Assembly: GCA_030054145.1 (NCBI GenBank)
Contig: JASGCK010000016.1
Span: 1 to 51,210, forward strand
Source of the DNA: Cytophagales bacterium
Lineage (GTDB): Bacteria; Pseudomonadota; Gammaproteobacteria; Burkholderiales; Burkholderiaceae_C
Direction of reading: 5' to 3'
DNA length: 51,210 nucleotides
Shown here: positions 25,666 to 34,064 of the stretch, in pieces
How positions within the stretch are numbered: the stretch's first letter is position 1
Layout: every line of letters starts with the position of its first letter
Program-made: the position numbers and the translations under genes
The notes under the pieces: generated by a model
Told to the model about the DNA's origin: nothing
Database searches by the model: none
The model's input: the letters and a program-made list of their open reading frames with translations, nothing else

Positions 25666-26537
25666 TAATCACCAAACATTTTTTGCTTCAATTCGCGGCG
25701 TTGTTGCGCCTCCAGCGACAGCGTTGCCGTTGGTCGAGCAATTAAGCGACTCACCCCAATGGGCTCGCCCGTCTCGTCGCAATAACCATAGTCATCTTGC
25801 TCAATGCGACTGAGCGATTGTTGGATTTTTTTAAGGAGTTTGCGCTCACGGTCACGGGTTCGCAACTCTAGCGCGTGCTCCTCTTCAATCGTGGCTCGAT
25901 CCGTTGGATCAGGCACAACCACCGTATCGTGCCGCAAAGTCTCTGCCGTATCGCTGGCATTTTTAAGCACGCTATCGCGCAGCGCGGTCAACTTATATTT
26001 AAAAAATGCGAGCTGAGTCTTGTTCATGTACTCCTCATCAGGCATTGCAATCACTTCGGCATCGCTTAACTCAAACGGTTTTTTCGTTTTCCAGTTGTTC
26101 ACCAGCTTGGTGTTCTTTTTAATCGCTGCGGGAATGACCGCAGGGTTCAGCGCTTGCCCCATCGATGTGGGCGTATGCACCAATTTGGCGGATGTTTGCA
26201 CTTGCACGGCCGTTGGCGGCGCCACATAATTTTTATCCGCACCTTTGCGTGCTTTGGGCGGCTTCACGGCAGGCTCAGCTACCACGACCGCAGCAGCCTT
26301 GGGCGTTACTGGCTTGACCACGGGCCCTTCTTTTTTTGTTGGCGTTGGCTTTTGAACGACTGCTACTTTTTTAGCGGGGGGCGCTTTAATAGCTTTAACA
26401 GCTTTGATAGCTTTGGTAACTTTACTAGCTTTAGTAGCTTTGGTAGCCGTTACTTTTTTCGTTGCGACTGCTTTTTTAGCGGGTGGCGTTTTTTTAGCAG
26501 GGGCGACTTTTTTAGTTGCTTTAGCAGGAGTTTTCAT
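25665..26537 (-). CDS. dksA: RNA polymerase-binding transcription factor DksA
   Basis: A 290-residue DksA with the C-terminal 110 residues forming the coiled coil and zinc-finger-like end. The finger is degenerate: GYCDETGEPIG keeps one Cys, and the later pair is Ser and Ala (TATLSLEAQ), a form usual in Burkholderiales. The first about 100 residues are a histone-H1-like Lys/Ala/Pro-rich tract made of short repeats, which could bind nucleic acid. DksA works with ppGpp at the polymerase secondary channel to control rRNA and amino acid promoters. The ATG at 26537 (MKTPAK) is chosen; a GTG at 26621 would add 28 residues but overlap glpD. Confidence 0.92.
   Translation of the reverse strand: MKTPAKATKKVAPAKKTPPAKKAVATKKVTATKATKASKVTKAIKAVKAIKAPPAKKVAVVQKPTPTKKEGPVVKPVTPKAAAVVVAEPAVKPPKARKGADKNYVAPPTAVQVQTSAKLVHTPTSMGQALNPAVIPAAIKKNTKLVNNWKTKKPFELSDAEVIAMPDEEYMNKTQLAFFKYKLTALRDSVLKNASDTAETLRHDTVVVPDPTDRATIEEEHALELRTRDRERKLLKKIQQSLSRIEQDDYGYCDETGEPIGVSRLIARPTATLSLEAQQRRELKQKMFGD
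26382..26450 (-). repeat. Nine-base repeats in the dksA 5' region
   Basis: Read on the plus strand, units close to AGCTTTAAT / AGCTTTGAT recur about seven times in a row. They encode the KAxK-type tract of the DksA N-terminal tail. This kind of repeat can change length by slippage in steps of three residues. Confidence 0.7.
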
Positions 26538-26611
26538 GTTGGGAACCAAGGTTTCAATAACGGCGAATAAAGCCAAGAGGCGCGCGATTGTAGCCTTTTT
26601 GCTATCCTTTT

Positions 26612-28129
26612 TTACGGACACATTTGATATTGCTGAGTCAATCGCACAAACGAAGGCAAATCGGAAGTCATTAAACCTTTTTTAATAAGCTCATTTTCGA
26701 CAGCGGGCGCTAACTTCTCGGCTCGCTTAGCATCCAAAAATAAGACGCGAGATCGTCGCGCAAGCACATCTTCAATCGTTCGTGCAAATTCATATTCAAC
26801 CGCAAATTGCACATAACTTGGGTCAAGCACAGCCGTCAAATCAGCTGTATTGCAAGGACTATCCGCGCCCAAAATGGGCAAATCTGCCGTGACCGAGGCC
26901 GCACAAGTTCCCGCTGGCAACAGCTTGGCGGCTATCGCGTGAAGCAGCACATCCTCTGACATCGCGCGGTAGGTTGTCCACTTGCCGCCCACCACGGTGA
27001 GCAAACCATTGGCGGCGACTTCAATCGTGTGCTCGCGGCTAATCGATTTGGTGCTACCTGCTGCCGCCGCGCTTTGCACCAATGGACGCAGTCCCGCCCA
27101 AATGCTCAGTACATCGGCGCGAGTGGGTGGGCGCTTTAAATAATGCGCCGCTTCGCTCAAAATGAAATCCACCTCGGCTTGATCAGCCTCAGGCTCGCGG
27201 GGTGCGCTTGTCACAGGCGTATCGGTTGTGCCAAGAATTAAATGTCCCTGCCAAGGCACCAGAAAGAGCACGCGACCATCGCGCGTTTTAGGAATCATCA
27301 TCGCGGTATCGGTCGGCATAAAGTCGCGGCTCACCACCAGATGCACACCTCGGCTAGGCTCAACCAACTTGGCTGGCGGCGCTTGATGCGCAGATGGCTG
27401 AGACACCCCCCGCAAAGCATCCGCCCAAACACCCGCCGCGTTAATCACGCAGCCGCTTTGCACCGCATAACTTTGCTGCGTCTCCACATCCACCACGCGC
27501 ACGCCAACCACTTGCCCCGCGTCTTCGATGAGTTCAGCAACGCGGCAATAGTTCAAAACAATCGCCCCCAGACTTGCCGCTGTTCGCGCCAAATCAATCG
27601 CTAAGCGCGCATCGTTAAACTGACCGTCGAAATAACGCACGCCGCCCGACAAACCTTGCGAGCGCACGCCAGGCAAGGCTCGCTCAGTTTCTTGGCGGGA
27701 TAAAAACTCGGTAGCACCCAAGCCATGCGAACCTGCCAGCGCATCGTAGACCTTCAGCCCCACGCCATAAAAAGGCTTTTCCCACCACCGAAAACTGGGC
27801 ATCACAAATTGCAACGAGTGCGCGTTGTGCGGCGCGTTAGCCAGCAGGCGACTGCGTTCGCGCAGCGCCTCACGCACCAGCGGAATATGCCCCTGCGCCA
27901 AGTAGCGCACGCCGCCGTGTACCAGCTTGGTCGAGCGCGACGACGTGCCCGACGCAAAATCATGCGACTCAAACAGCGCCACCGATAAGCCACGCGCCGC
28001 CGCATCTAGCGCCACCCCCAGCCCTGTGGAGCCACCGCCAATCACGATGACATCAAAGCGTTTGTGGGCTTGCAGCCTTGCCAAAGATTGTTCACGAGAC
28101 AACGGTACGTGCGATGTTGAATGCGTCAT
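26612..28129 (-). CDS. glpD: Aerobic glycerol-3-phosphate dehydrogenase
   Basis: A 505-residue FAD enzyme. [19 protein letters not shown] is the dinucleotide-binding motif, [15 protein letters not shown] the family signature, and [14 protein letters not shown] the C-terminal one. It oxidises sn-glycerol 3-phosphate to dihydroxyacetone phosphate at the membrane and passes electrons to quinone. Its start overlaps the glpK stop (ATGA), so kinase and dehydrogenase are made together for glycerol use. No glpF or glpR gene is in the window. The gene ends 75 bases before dksA on the same strand. Confidence 0.96.
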   Translation of the reverse strand: MTHSTSHVPLSREQSLARLQAHKRFDVIVIGGGSTGLGVALDAAARGLSVALFESHDFASGTSSRSTKLVHGGVRYLAQGHIPLVREALRERSRLLANAPHNAHSLQFVMPSFRWWEKPFYGVGLKVYDALAGSHGLGATEFLSRQETERALPGVRSQGLSGGVRYFDGQFNDARLAIDLARTAASLGAIVLNYCRVAELIEDAGQVVGVRVVDVETQQSYAVQSGCVINAAGVWADALRGVSQPSAHQAPPAKLVEPSRGVHLVVSRDFMPTDTAMMIPKTRDGRVLFLVPWQGHLILGTTDTPVTSAPREPEADQAEVDFILSEAAHYLKRPPTRADVLSIWAGLRPLVQSAAAAGSTKSISREHTIEVAANGLLTVVGGKWTTYRAMSEDVLLHAIAAKLLPAGTCAASVTADLPILGADSPCNTADLTAVLDPSYVQFAVEYEFARTIEDVLARRSRVLFLDAKRAEKLAPAVENELIKKGLMTSDLPSFVRLTQQYQMCP

Positions 28130-29658
28130 TTTTTAGCCCAAGCGCGACTGCGTTCAACCGCCTCTTGCCAACGCTCACGCTTACGCGCACGTTCGGTATC
28201 CGACCATACGGGTTCAAAGCGCCGATCAACCGCCCACTGCTCGGCAAGCTCTACCGCGTCCGACCACACCCCCACGGCAAGCCCCGCCAAATAAGCCGCG
28301 CCAAGCGCCGTTGTCTCCGTCACCCGAGGGCGCAGCACGGGCACACCCAGCACATCGGCTTGCAATTGCATTAGCAAATTGTTCGCCGTTGCGCCCCCGT
28401 CAACGCGCAGCTCAGACAGTGCAATGCCAGAGTCCGCCTGCATCGCGCTAAACACATCCGCGCTTTGCAAACAAATCGCTTCTAACGCCGCGCGTGCAAT
28501 GTGCGCTCGCGTCGTACCGCGCGTCATGCCAACCAGCGTGCCACGCGCAAAGCCATCCCAGTAGGGCGTGCCCAGTCCAGAAAATGCGGGGACTAAATAA
28601 CAATCATCCACCCCCGTCACGCTGGCAGCCAGTGCCTCTACATCGGAGGCTTTGCTGATGATTTGCAAACCATCGCGCAGCCACTGCACCGTTGCGCCGC
28701 CCATAAATACCGAGCCTTCCAAGCAATAGGCAGGCCGGGAAGGCTTATCCAGCTTGGCTTGCCAGCCAATTGTGGTGAGTAATTGATGGTTCGATGCAAC
28801 CGCCGTCGTGCCCGTGTTCATCAACATAAAGCAGCCTGTGCCGTAAGTGTTTTTGGCCGTTCCAGGCGCAAAACAATTTTGTCCAAACGTAGCGGCTTGC
28901 TGATCGCCTGCTACGCCTGCAATCGGCAGACTGCGCTTCAAACCTGCTTGCGCAAGCAGCGTGCCATCGACTTCGCCCAGCACGCCAGAGCTGGGGACAA
29001 CGCTAGGTAGAACACTGTCGGGAATGCGGAACAAGCGCAGCAGCGTAGGATCCCACGCGAGCGTATGAATGTTAAATAGCATCGTGCGCGAGGCGTTGCT
29101 CACATCCGTCGCATGAACTTTGCCACGGGTCAACTGATAGATTAACCAGCTGTCAATCGTGCCAAAACACAGCTCGCCGCGCTCGGCGCGAACTCTGGCT
29201 GTGGGTACGTTGTCCAGCAGCCACGCCAATTTGGTTGCGGAAAAATAAGCATCCAGCACCAGCCCCGTCCTTTGTTGGATCAGCGCCGCTTTGCCTTGCT
29301 TGCGTAGCTCATCACAGCGATCTGCCGTGCGGTGGTCTTGCCAGACGATGGCGTTGGCAATCGGCTCGCCGCTTGCACGATCCCACAGCAGCGTGGTCTC
29401 GCGCTGATTGGTGATCCCTAAGCCGCGAACCTGATCCAGCGCGGCCTCGCCGTGCGTGCGTGCCAACGACCGAAGAGCCGCCAACGCGCTTTGCCATTGG
29501 CTTTGCCAAATCTCATTCGCATCATGCTCCACCCAGCCCGATTGCGGAAAAATTTGAGCAAACTCCTGTGCGTGACTGGCAACAGGTTGCCCAGTGCTGT
29601 CAAACACAATAGTCCGCGAGCTGGTTGTGCCTTGGTCAAGAGCGAGGATATAGTCCAT
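28126..29658 (-). CDS. glpK: Glycerol kinase
   Basis: A 510-residue FGGY-family kinase. The opening [18 protein letters not shown] binds phosphate, [13 protein letters not shown] and WLIYQLT are typical, and [11 protein letters not shown] plus [13 protein letters not shown] complete the signature regions. It phosphorylates glycerol to glycerol 3-phosphate, the substrate of the GlpD encoded just downstream. Only 23 bases separate its start from the divergent proC start, so promoters of both genes must overlap or lie inside the neighbouring gene. Confidence 0.97.
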   Translation of the reverse strand: MDYILALDQGTTSSRTIVFDSTGQPVASHAQEFAQIFPQSGWVEHDANEIWQSQWQSALAALRSLARTHGEAALDQVRGLGITNQRETTLLWDRASGEPIANAIVWQDHRTADRCDELRKQGKAALIQQRTGLVLDAYFSATKLAWLLDNVPTARVRAERGELCFGTIDSWLIYQLTRGKVHATDVSNASRTMLFNIHTLAWDPTLLRLFRIPDSVLPSVVPSSGVLGEVDGTLLAQAGLKRSLPIAGVAGDQQAATFGQNCFAPGTAKNTYGTGCFMLMNTGTTAVASNHQLLTTIGWQAKLDKPSRPAYCLEGSVFMGGATVQWLRDGLQIISKASDVEALAASVTGVDDCYLVPAFSGLGTPYWDGFARGTLVGMTRGTTRAHIARAALEAICLQSADVFSAMQADSGIALSELRVDGGATANNLLMQLQADVLGVPVLRPRVTETTALGAAYLAGLAVGVWSDAVELAEQWAVDRRFEPVWSDTERARKRERWQEAVERSRAWAKK

Positions 29659-29681
29659 ACGTTATTCTCAAATTGCTAATC

Positions 29682-30512
29682 ATGATGGAAACTTTAACTC
29701 AATTCAAACAACGCATCGCTTTTATCGGCGGTGGCAACATGGCAAGCGCCATGATTGGCGGACTACTCCAAGCGGGAATGTCGGCCGCGCAGTTCACCGT
29801 CGTTGAGCCATTTGAGGCCACGCGCGACAAGCTCCAAGCAGCCTTTGGCATTGCCTCGCAGGCCGCGGCAGATAAGGCTTTGACGAGCTGCGATGTGGTC
29901 GTATGGGCGGTCAAACCACAATCATTCAAAGAAGCGGCCGCGCCCGTTGCGCCGTGTGCAAAGGACGCGCTACACCTCAGCGTTGCTGCGGGCGTGACGA
30001 GCGACTCAATTGCAAAATGGCTGGGCACCGAGCGCATTGTGCGTGCCATGCCCAATACGCCAGCCCTGATTGGTCAAGGCATCACAGCACTGTTTGCACG
30101 CGGGGGGGTGAGCCGAGGCGATCGCGCCAGCGTGGATGCGGTCATTGGCGTGACGGGTCAGCATTTCTGGTTGGATAGCGAATCCAAACTAGATGCCGTC
30201 ACCGCCATTTCGGGCTCAGGTCCTGCCTACGTGTTTTATTTTTTAGAGGCTATGCTACAGGCCGCACTGGATATGGGCTTGAACGAAGCACAGGCTAGAG
30301 CCCTTGCTACATCTACCTTTGCAGGCAGTACAGCGCTGGCGGCCTCATCCAATGAGCCTTTGGCCTTGCTGCGTGAGCGCGTTACCAGCAAAGGTGGCAC
30401 GACCTATGCGGCACTTCAGCACATGGAGGGCGCAAACATCAAAGCCGAGTTTGTCGCCGCAATGCAAGCGGCTGCGGCGCGAGCGACAGAAATGGGGAAA
30501 TTGTTTGTATGA
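29682..30512 (+). CDS. proC: Pyrroline-5-carboxylate reductase
   Basis: A 276-residue enzyme with the NAD(P) motif IAFIGGGNMASAMIGGLL at the start, RAMPNTPALIGQG in the middle and the active-site region AVTAISGSGPAYVFYFLEA, then TSKGGTTYAAL. It performs the last step of proline synthesis. Two adjacent ATG codons (29682 and 29685) are possible starts. It is divergent from glpK; radA follows after a repeat-rich gap of 125 bases. Confidence 0.96.
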   Translation: MMETLTQFKQRIAFIGGGNMASAMIGGLLQAGMSAAQFTVVEPFEATRDKLQAAFGIASQAAADKALTSCDVVVWAVKPQSFKEAAAPVAPCAKDALHLSVAAGVTSDSIAKWLGTERIVRAMPNTPALIGQGITALFARGGVSRGDRASVDAVIGVTGQHFWLDSESKLDAVTAISGSGPAYVFYFLEAMLQAALDMGLNEAQARALATSTFAGSTALAASSNEPLALLRERVTSKGGTTYAALQHMEGANIKAEFVAAMQAAAARATEMGKLFV

Positions 30513-30536
30513 ACCCTTGTTCCTCATCCCTTGATC

Positions 30537-30574
30537 GTTTGCTCCCCATACCGTTGTTTGCTCCCCATACCGTT
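30537..30574 (+). repeat. Perfect 19-bp tandem duplication
   Basis: GTTTGCTCCCCATACCGTT occurs twice with no gap. The second copy runs into a degenerate REP-like palindrome starting at 30570. It looks like a duplication at the edge of that repeat. Confidence 0.85.
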
Positions 30575-30624
30575 CGCATTGAGCCTGTCGAAATGCCGCC
30601 TTCAACTGGCTCAGACTGAACGGA
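30570..30624. repeat. Degenerate REP-like palindrome between proC and radA
   Basis: CCGTTCGCATTGAGCCTGTCGAA at the left is mirrored by TTCAACTGGCTCAGACTGAACGGA at the right. The arms resemble those at 33970-34040 and 19875-19937 but carry several changes. It lies just before the radA start, so it will be part of any proC-radA transcript. Confidence 0.7.
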
Positions 30625-30637
30625 AGTAGCCCCCATC

Positions 30638-32050
30638 ATGGCGAAAGACAAAACCATCTTCACCTGCAACGACTGCGGCGGCACGTCCAGCAAATGGGCG
30701 GGCAAGTGCCCGCACTGCGGCGCTTGGAACAACATGGTCGAGAGCGTCGCGCCGCCCGCAACCAGCGAATCCAAAAATCGCCTAAGCCATGCCAGCTATG
30801 GTGCGGCGGGTCGCACAGGGCTTGCGCCAAGCACCGCGCTCGTCGCCTTAGCCGATATTGAAGCCGCTGACTTTGACCGCACGCCAACGGGGCTTGACGA
30901 GCTAGACCGCGTGCTGGGCGGCGGCATGGTCGAGGGCGGCGTGGTACTGATTGGCGGCGACCCTGGCATCGGCAAATCGACCCTGCTCCTGCAAGCGCTC
31001 GACAGCCTGCAACGCGCAGGGCTGAAGACGCTGTACGTGACAGGGGAAGAAAGCGGCGCACAAGTGGCGCTGCGTGCCAAGCGGCTAGGCATTGTGGGTT
31101 CGCGCGTGCAAGTGATGGCAGAAATTGGCTTAGAAAAAATCCTCAGCACGCTCAACCACGAGCAACCCAACATCGCAGTAATTGACTCCATCCAAACGAT
31201 GTACTCCGATCAACTCACCAGCGCCCCAGGCTCGGTGGCGCAAGTGCGCGAATGCGCCGCGCACCTCACCCGCATGGCAAAAGCTACGGGCATTGGCGTG
31301 GTGCTGGTCGGGCACGTCACCAAAGAAGGCGCACTCGCAGGCCCGCGCGTGCTAGAGCACATGGTGGACACCGTGCTCTACTTTGAGGGCGACACGCACT
31401 CCAACTTCCGCCTCATCCGCGCCATCAAAAACCGCTTCGGCGCAGTGAACGAAATCGGCGTTTTCGCCATGACGGAAAAAGGACTCAAAGGCGTGAGCAA
31501 CCCCAGCGCCATTTTTCTAAGCCAGCATCCCGAGCCCGTGCCAGGCTCCTGCGTCATGGTCACGCTAGAGGGCACGCGCCCGCTACTCGTCGAAATTCAA
31601 GCACTAGTCGATGGCGGCGGCGCAAGCCCGCGCCGCCTCTCAGTCGGACTAGACCGCGACCGCCTAGCCATGCTACTTGCCGTGCTACACCGCCACGCAG
31701 GCGTAGCGTGCGCCGACCAAGACGTGTTCGTCAACGCAGTAGGCGGCGTGCGCATCACAGAACCTGCGGCAGACCTTGCAGTGCTGCTAGCCATTACATC
31801 CAGCCTACGCGGCAAGCCCCTACCCAAGGGCTTTCTAGCCTTTGGCGAAATCGGCCTAGCAGGCGAAATCCGCCCCGCCCCACGCGGACAAGAACGCCTA
31901 AAAGAAGCCGCGAAGCTGGGCTTTTCAGTAGCCGTCGTGCCCAAAGCGAATATGCCCAAGGGCGCAGCAAAAAAGGATTTTGAAGGCCTTACGATTCACA
32001 GCGTTGAGCGGGTGGAAGAGGCGATTAATTTGGTGCGGGGGTTGGGGTGA
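30638..32050 (+). CDS. radA: DNA repair protein RadA
   Basis: A 470-residue RecA-like branch-migration ATPase of recombination. The N-terminal zinc finger has Cys10, Cys13, Cys24 and Cys27; Walker A is GGDPGIGKST (105-114); the RadA-specific KNRFG motif follows in AIKNRFGAVNEIG; the C-terminal part is the Lon-like domain (ASPRRLSVGLDRDRLAML). It helps process recombination intermediates. A near-perfect 30-bp palindrome begins 11 bases after the stop. Confidence 0.97.
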   Translation: MAKDKTIFTCNDCGGTSSKWAGKCPHCGAWNNMVESVAPPATSESKNRLSHASYGAAGRTGLAPSTALVALADIEAADFDRTPTGLDELDRVLGGGMVEGGVVLIGGDPGIGKSTLLLQALDSLQRAGLKTLYVTGEESGAQVALRAKRLGIVGSRVQVMAEIGLEKILSTLNHEQPNIAVIDSIQTMYSDQLTSAPGSVAQVRECAAHLTRMAKATGIGVVLVGHVTKEGALAGPRVLEHMVDTVLYFEGDTHSNFRLIRAIKNRFGAVNEIGVFAMTEKGLKGVSNPSAIFLSQHPEPVPGSCVMVTLEGTRPLLVEIQALVDGGGASPRRLSVGLDRDRLAMLLAVLHRHAGVACADQDVFVNAVGGVRITEPAADLAVLLAITSSLRGKPLPKGFLAFGEIGLAGEIRPAPRGQERLKEAAKLGFSVAVVPKANMPKGAAKKDFEGLTIHSVERVEEAINLVRGLG

Positions 32051-32060
32051 GATTCAAAGT

Positions 32061-32090
32061 TTTAAACCCCTCGAATTCGAAGGGTTTAAA
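32061..32090. terminator. 30-bp near-perfect palindrome after radA
   Basis: TTTAAACCCC and AGGGTTTAAA enclose the inner palindrome TCGAATTCGA; 14 of 15 pairs match. It can form a strong hairpin 10 bases after the radA stop and probably ends that transcript, although no T run follows. A protein-binding site is the alternative. Confidence 0.55.
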
Positions 32091-32117
32091 GCAAGATCGG
32101 GACTCAATAGCTTTGTA

Positions 32118-32507
32118 CTGACTGGCGGGGCGTATTGGCGCAAATTAAAGCAACGACTGAATGCAGATAGTGGGCAACCCGTGACGTTTTGTCACGGGTT
32201 GAAATTGGAAGCACCAGACGGCAAACAACGCATCACAGACTGTGCCAACACCGAAGGGCTATTAAACCCAGAACTGGCAAGCGCCCGCGCCCGCGAGCTG
32301 TATCAAGCGAAGGGTTATCCGCAGGCTTGGATTGAAAAGCGTTTGCGTTCAATCTCCGTTCGCGGCGAATTGACCGAAGAATTGAAGGCTCGCGGCGTAG
32401 CCGAAGGGCGGGAATTATTTGTCGTTAGAAAATACGGTCACACAGCGCAAGCTCAAACATTAAACTCAAAAAAGTGGCGACCATTTGCAAGGCTTAACGG
32501 CAGGTGA
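32118..32507 (+). pseudogene. Relic of a BRO-type phage antirepressor gene
   Basis: The frame reads AYWRKLKQRLN, then LKLEAPDGKQRITDCANTEG, then NPELASARARELYQAKGY and SISVRGELTEELKARGV. These are consecutive conserved blocks of BRO-N family prophage antirepressors as I know them. Missing are the N-terminal part of BRO-N, the roughly 30 residues that normally stand between TDCANTE(G)LL and NPE (junction near 32264), and the usual C-terminus. No start codon in good context is left, and the frame is open only by overlap into radA. It is best read as a decayed prophage remnant. Confidence 0.65.
32176..32200. repeat. 10-bp perfect hairpin inside the BRO relic
   Basis: AACCCGTGAC and GTCACGGGTT enclose a GTTTT loop. 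It encodes part of the relic between the YW and LKLE blocks. It may be a small palindrome insertion or chance. Confidence 0.6.
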
Positions 32508-32627
32508 CAATTGGTATCAGTCGATGCAATATGATGACCAGAAAATGTGTCATTTTAAATTTTGCGATTTGATATGTTAAATTTCTAAACAATTGTTTGC
32601 TAATTATTGTTTTTCAAAGAGGGTGTG

Positions 32628-32673
32628 ATATGCGAAAAAATCATTTTATGTATGTGACAAAGTTTTCGCATAT
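32628..32673. promoter_or_regulatory. 11-bp inverted repeat before the deoxyribosyltransferase-like gene
   Basis: ATATGCGAAAA and TTTTCGCATAT are perfect mirror arms 24 bases apart, ending about 40 bases before the gene start. The surrounding 32508-32712 is very A/T-rich and holds no gene that I can see. It may be an operator or part of an old recombination site. Confidence 0.45.
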
Positions 32674-32678
32674 TGCAC

Positions 32679-32685
32679 GTTAGAT
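32679..32685 (+). other. Candidate integron core site (GTTRRRY)
   Basis: GTTAGAT fits the core-site consensus and lies 27 bases before the start of the gene whose other end carries an attC. It could be the left cassette boundary. No full attC can be drawn to the left of it, so support rests on its position. Confidence 0.3.
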
Positions 32686-32712
32686 TACCTAATCCACAAA
32701 AGGGAGATGTTT

Positions 32713-33456
32713 ATGGCGGCCAAATCCTGCTTCGTCATAATGGCAATTGGAGAGCAAATTGTTGACGATACAACGGTCACATCTGAAAGCCTCAGAAACA
32801 AGTACGACAATCTCATCAAGGAGGCCATTCTCAAAGCACGACCCTCATTGGAGGTTATTCGAGCGGATGATGTTTCTCTGCCAGGAACGATGACTACCGA
32901 CATCATCACTCGTCTCATGCACTCGAACTATGTGGTCGCAGATGTCACATTTTCGAACCCTAATGTCTTCTACGAGTTAGGTCTCAGGCACGCATGTCGT
33001 ACTGGCACTATCATCATCAAAGACAAAGATGGGCCGCGTGTTCCTTTCGATATTGCGCATCTTCGCTATGTCCCATACCAAAATACGACGGCAGGCCTTA
33101 AAGAGTTATCAGCAAAATTGGCAGGTTGCTTCGATCATTTTGATCGTGAGCCTACGAGGCCGGACAATCATTTCCAAGAACTGGCCAAGCTTACAGGCTA
33201 CGCCTTTCCAGACTACAAAAAGGCAGAAGAAACCTCTCCGGAAATGCAGGCAATCATGGGGATCATGGAGAATCCCGAACTAGTGAATTTGATCATGCGT
33301 CTGCAATCTGGCGAATCAATAGATCAAGGCGAGCTGATCAGGCTTGTGTTCAGCAATCCCAAGGCTATGCAGCCACTCGTGCAAGCCATAGTCAAGTCAG
33401 GAGAAATATCTTTTTCTCAACCTTCGCCGCAAAAACGCGTGAGGCGCAAACGGTAA
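32713..33456 (+). CDS. Nucleoside 2-deoxyribosyltransferase-like protein, cassette-borne
   Basis: A 247-residue protein. The start at 32713 is chosen because GGGAG at 32702-32706 is 6 bases before it, whereas the ATG at 32707 directly abuts that site. KSCFVIMAIG, then SNYVVADVTFSNPNVFYELGLRHA, mark the Rossmann-like fold of nucleoside deoxyribosyltransferase-related proteins; Glu88 in FYELG is placed like the catalytic Glu of that family and Asp77 lies in the preceding motif. Related folds cleave nucleosides or NAD and occur in signalling and anti-phage systems. The C-terminal 90 residues are helical with a basic end (KRVRRKR). The stop overlaps the first base of an attC site, as expected for an integron cassette. 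Substrate unknown. Confidence 0.7.
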   Translation: MAAKSCFVIMAIGEQIVDDTTVTSESLRNKYDNLIKEAILKARPSLEVIRADDVSLPGTMTTDIITRLMHSNYVVADVTFSNPNVFYELGLRHACRTGTIIIKDKDGPRVPFDIAHLRYVPYQNTTAGLKELSAKLAGCFDHFDREPTRPDNHFQELAKLTGYAFPDYKKAEETSPEMQAIMGIMENPELVNLIMRLQSGESIDQGELIRLVFSNPKAMQPLVQAIVKSGEISFSQPSPQKRVRRKR

Positions 33457-33514
33457 TCTAACCCTTCATTCCAGCGGATCGCCTACGGCGACGCGTTGAC
33501 TTCAAACGTTAGGC
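33456..33514 (+). other. Integron attC recombination site (59-base element)
   Basis: The site is exactly 59 bases. It begins ATCTAAC (RYYYAAC) on the last base of the stop codon and ends GTTAGGC (GTTRRRY), so CTAAC and GTTAG pair as outer arms. Inside are CCAGCGGATCGCC, TAC, GGCGACGCGTTGAC, which fold into an imperfect inner stem, and TTCAAAC before the core site. The layout matches known attC sites well. The next gene starts 32 bases later with a strong ribosome site. No integrase gene is in the window. Confidence 0.8.
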
Positions 33515-33545
33515 TTTTTAACAACATCAACCAAAGGGGGAAATT

Positions 33546-33902
33546 ATGAGTGAATTAGCAACTAAAGCAATCGATGAGAAATTTTGTAGCGAGTGTGCTG
33601 CTGCAATTAAGGTTAAGGCGGAAATATGCCCAAAATGTGGCGTTCGACAAATTGGTCAATCAGCAACAATAAACCTTGGTCCAGTTACATCAAATGGAAA
33701 AAGCAGGATTGCCGCCGCACTTTTCGCTTTTTTTCTCGGAGCCTTCGGCGGTCACAAATTCTATCTTGGTCAAGTGGGGTTGGGCATCCTTTACCTTGTT
33801 TTCTTCTGGACATTTATTCCAGCACTCGTTGCTTTTATAGAGTTCATCTTGTTCCTCACAATGAGCGATGAAGTGTTCAATCAAAAATATGGGCAAGCGT
33901 AA
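33546..33902 (+). CDS. TM2-domain protein with N-terminal zinc ribbon
   Basis: A 118-residue protein with a strong AAAGGGGG site before the ATG. The N-terminal zinc ribbon has FCSECAAAI and CPKCGVRQ; then a TM2 domain with two membrane helices (RIAAALFAFFLGAFGGHKFYLG and a second about 75-100). TM2 proteins are small membrane proteins of unclear function, frequent in gene cassettes. The gene begins shortly after an attC core site and the sequence after its stop resembles the left half of a second attC, so it is probably the second cassette. Confidence 0.85.
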   Translation: MSELATKAIDEKFCSECAAAIKVKAEICPKCGVRQIGQSATINLGPVTSNGKSRIAAALFAFFLGAFGGHKFYLGQVGLGILYLVFFWTFIPALVAFIEFILFLTMSDEVFNQKYGQA

Positions 33903-33948
33903 CCCAGCGCTCAAGAGGGACTGCGCGAATAAACCCTCGCGCAGCCCC
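33897..33948 (+). other. Possible truncated attC after the TM2 gene
   Basis: GCGTAACCC overlaps the TM2 stop codon like the left end of an attC (one mismatch to RYYYAAC), and CTGCGCGA / TCGCGCAG (33921-33928, 33937-33944) forms an 8-bp stem that extends with GGG / CCC across one mismatch. The right end with GTTRRRY is missing; the sequence is cut at the composite palindrome that starts at 33951. A simple terminator hairpin is the alternative. Confidence 0.35.
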
Positions 33949-33950
33949 TT

Positions 33951-34064
33951 AGGGACTCTCTGCATAACCCGTTCGCCCTGAGCTTGTCGAAAGGTAAGTG
34001 TTTGTTTTACTTTGGCTTCGACAGGCTCAGCCCGAACGGAAGTGAGGTTATGCAGAGAGTCCCT
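33951..34064. repeat. REP-like palindrome enclosed in an 18-bp perfect inverted repeat
   Basis: AGGGACTCTCTGCATAAC (33951-33968) is the exact reverse complement of 34047-34064. Inside it lie the REP arms CCGTTCGCCCTGAGCTTGTC and ACAGGCTCAGCCCGAACGGA around a T-rich centre. The whole is a 114-base composite palindrome. It separates a possible attC fragment on the left from a beheaded toxin gene on the right, so it may mark a rearrangement. Confidence 0.85.

Noticed and set aside
26382-26450. Short repeats that could be taken for a CRISPR array
   Set aside because: Units are nine bases with no spacers and encode the Lys/Ala tail of DksA.
31980-32117. Start of an intact gene overlapping radA
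   Set aside because: This part of the frame is a shadow of the radA end; family blocks appear only after 32118 and the gene is incomplete.
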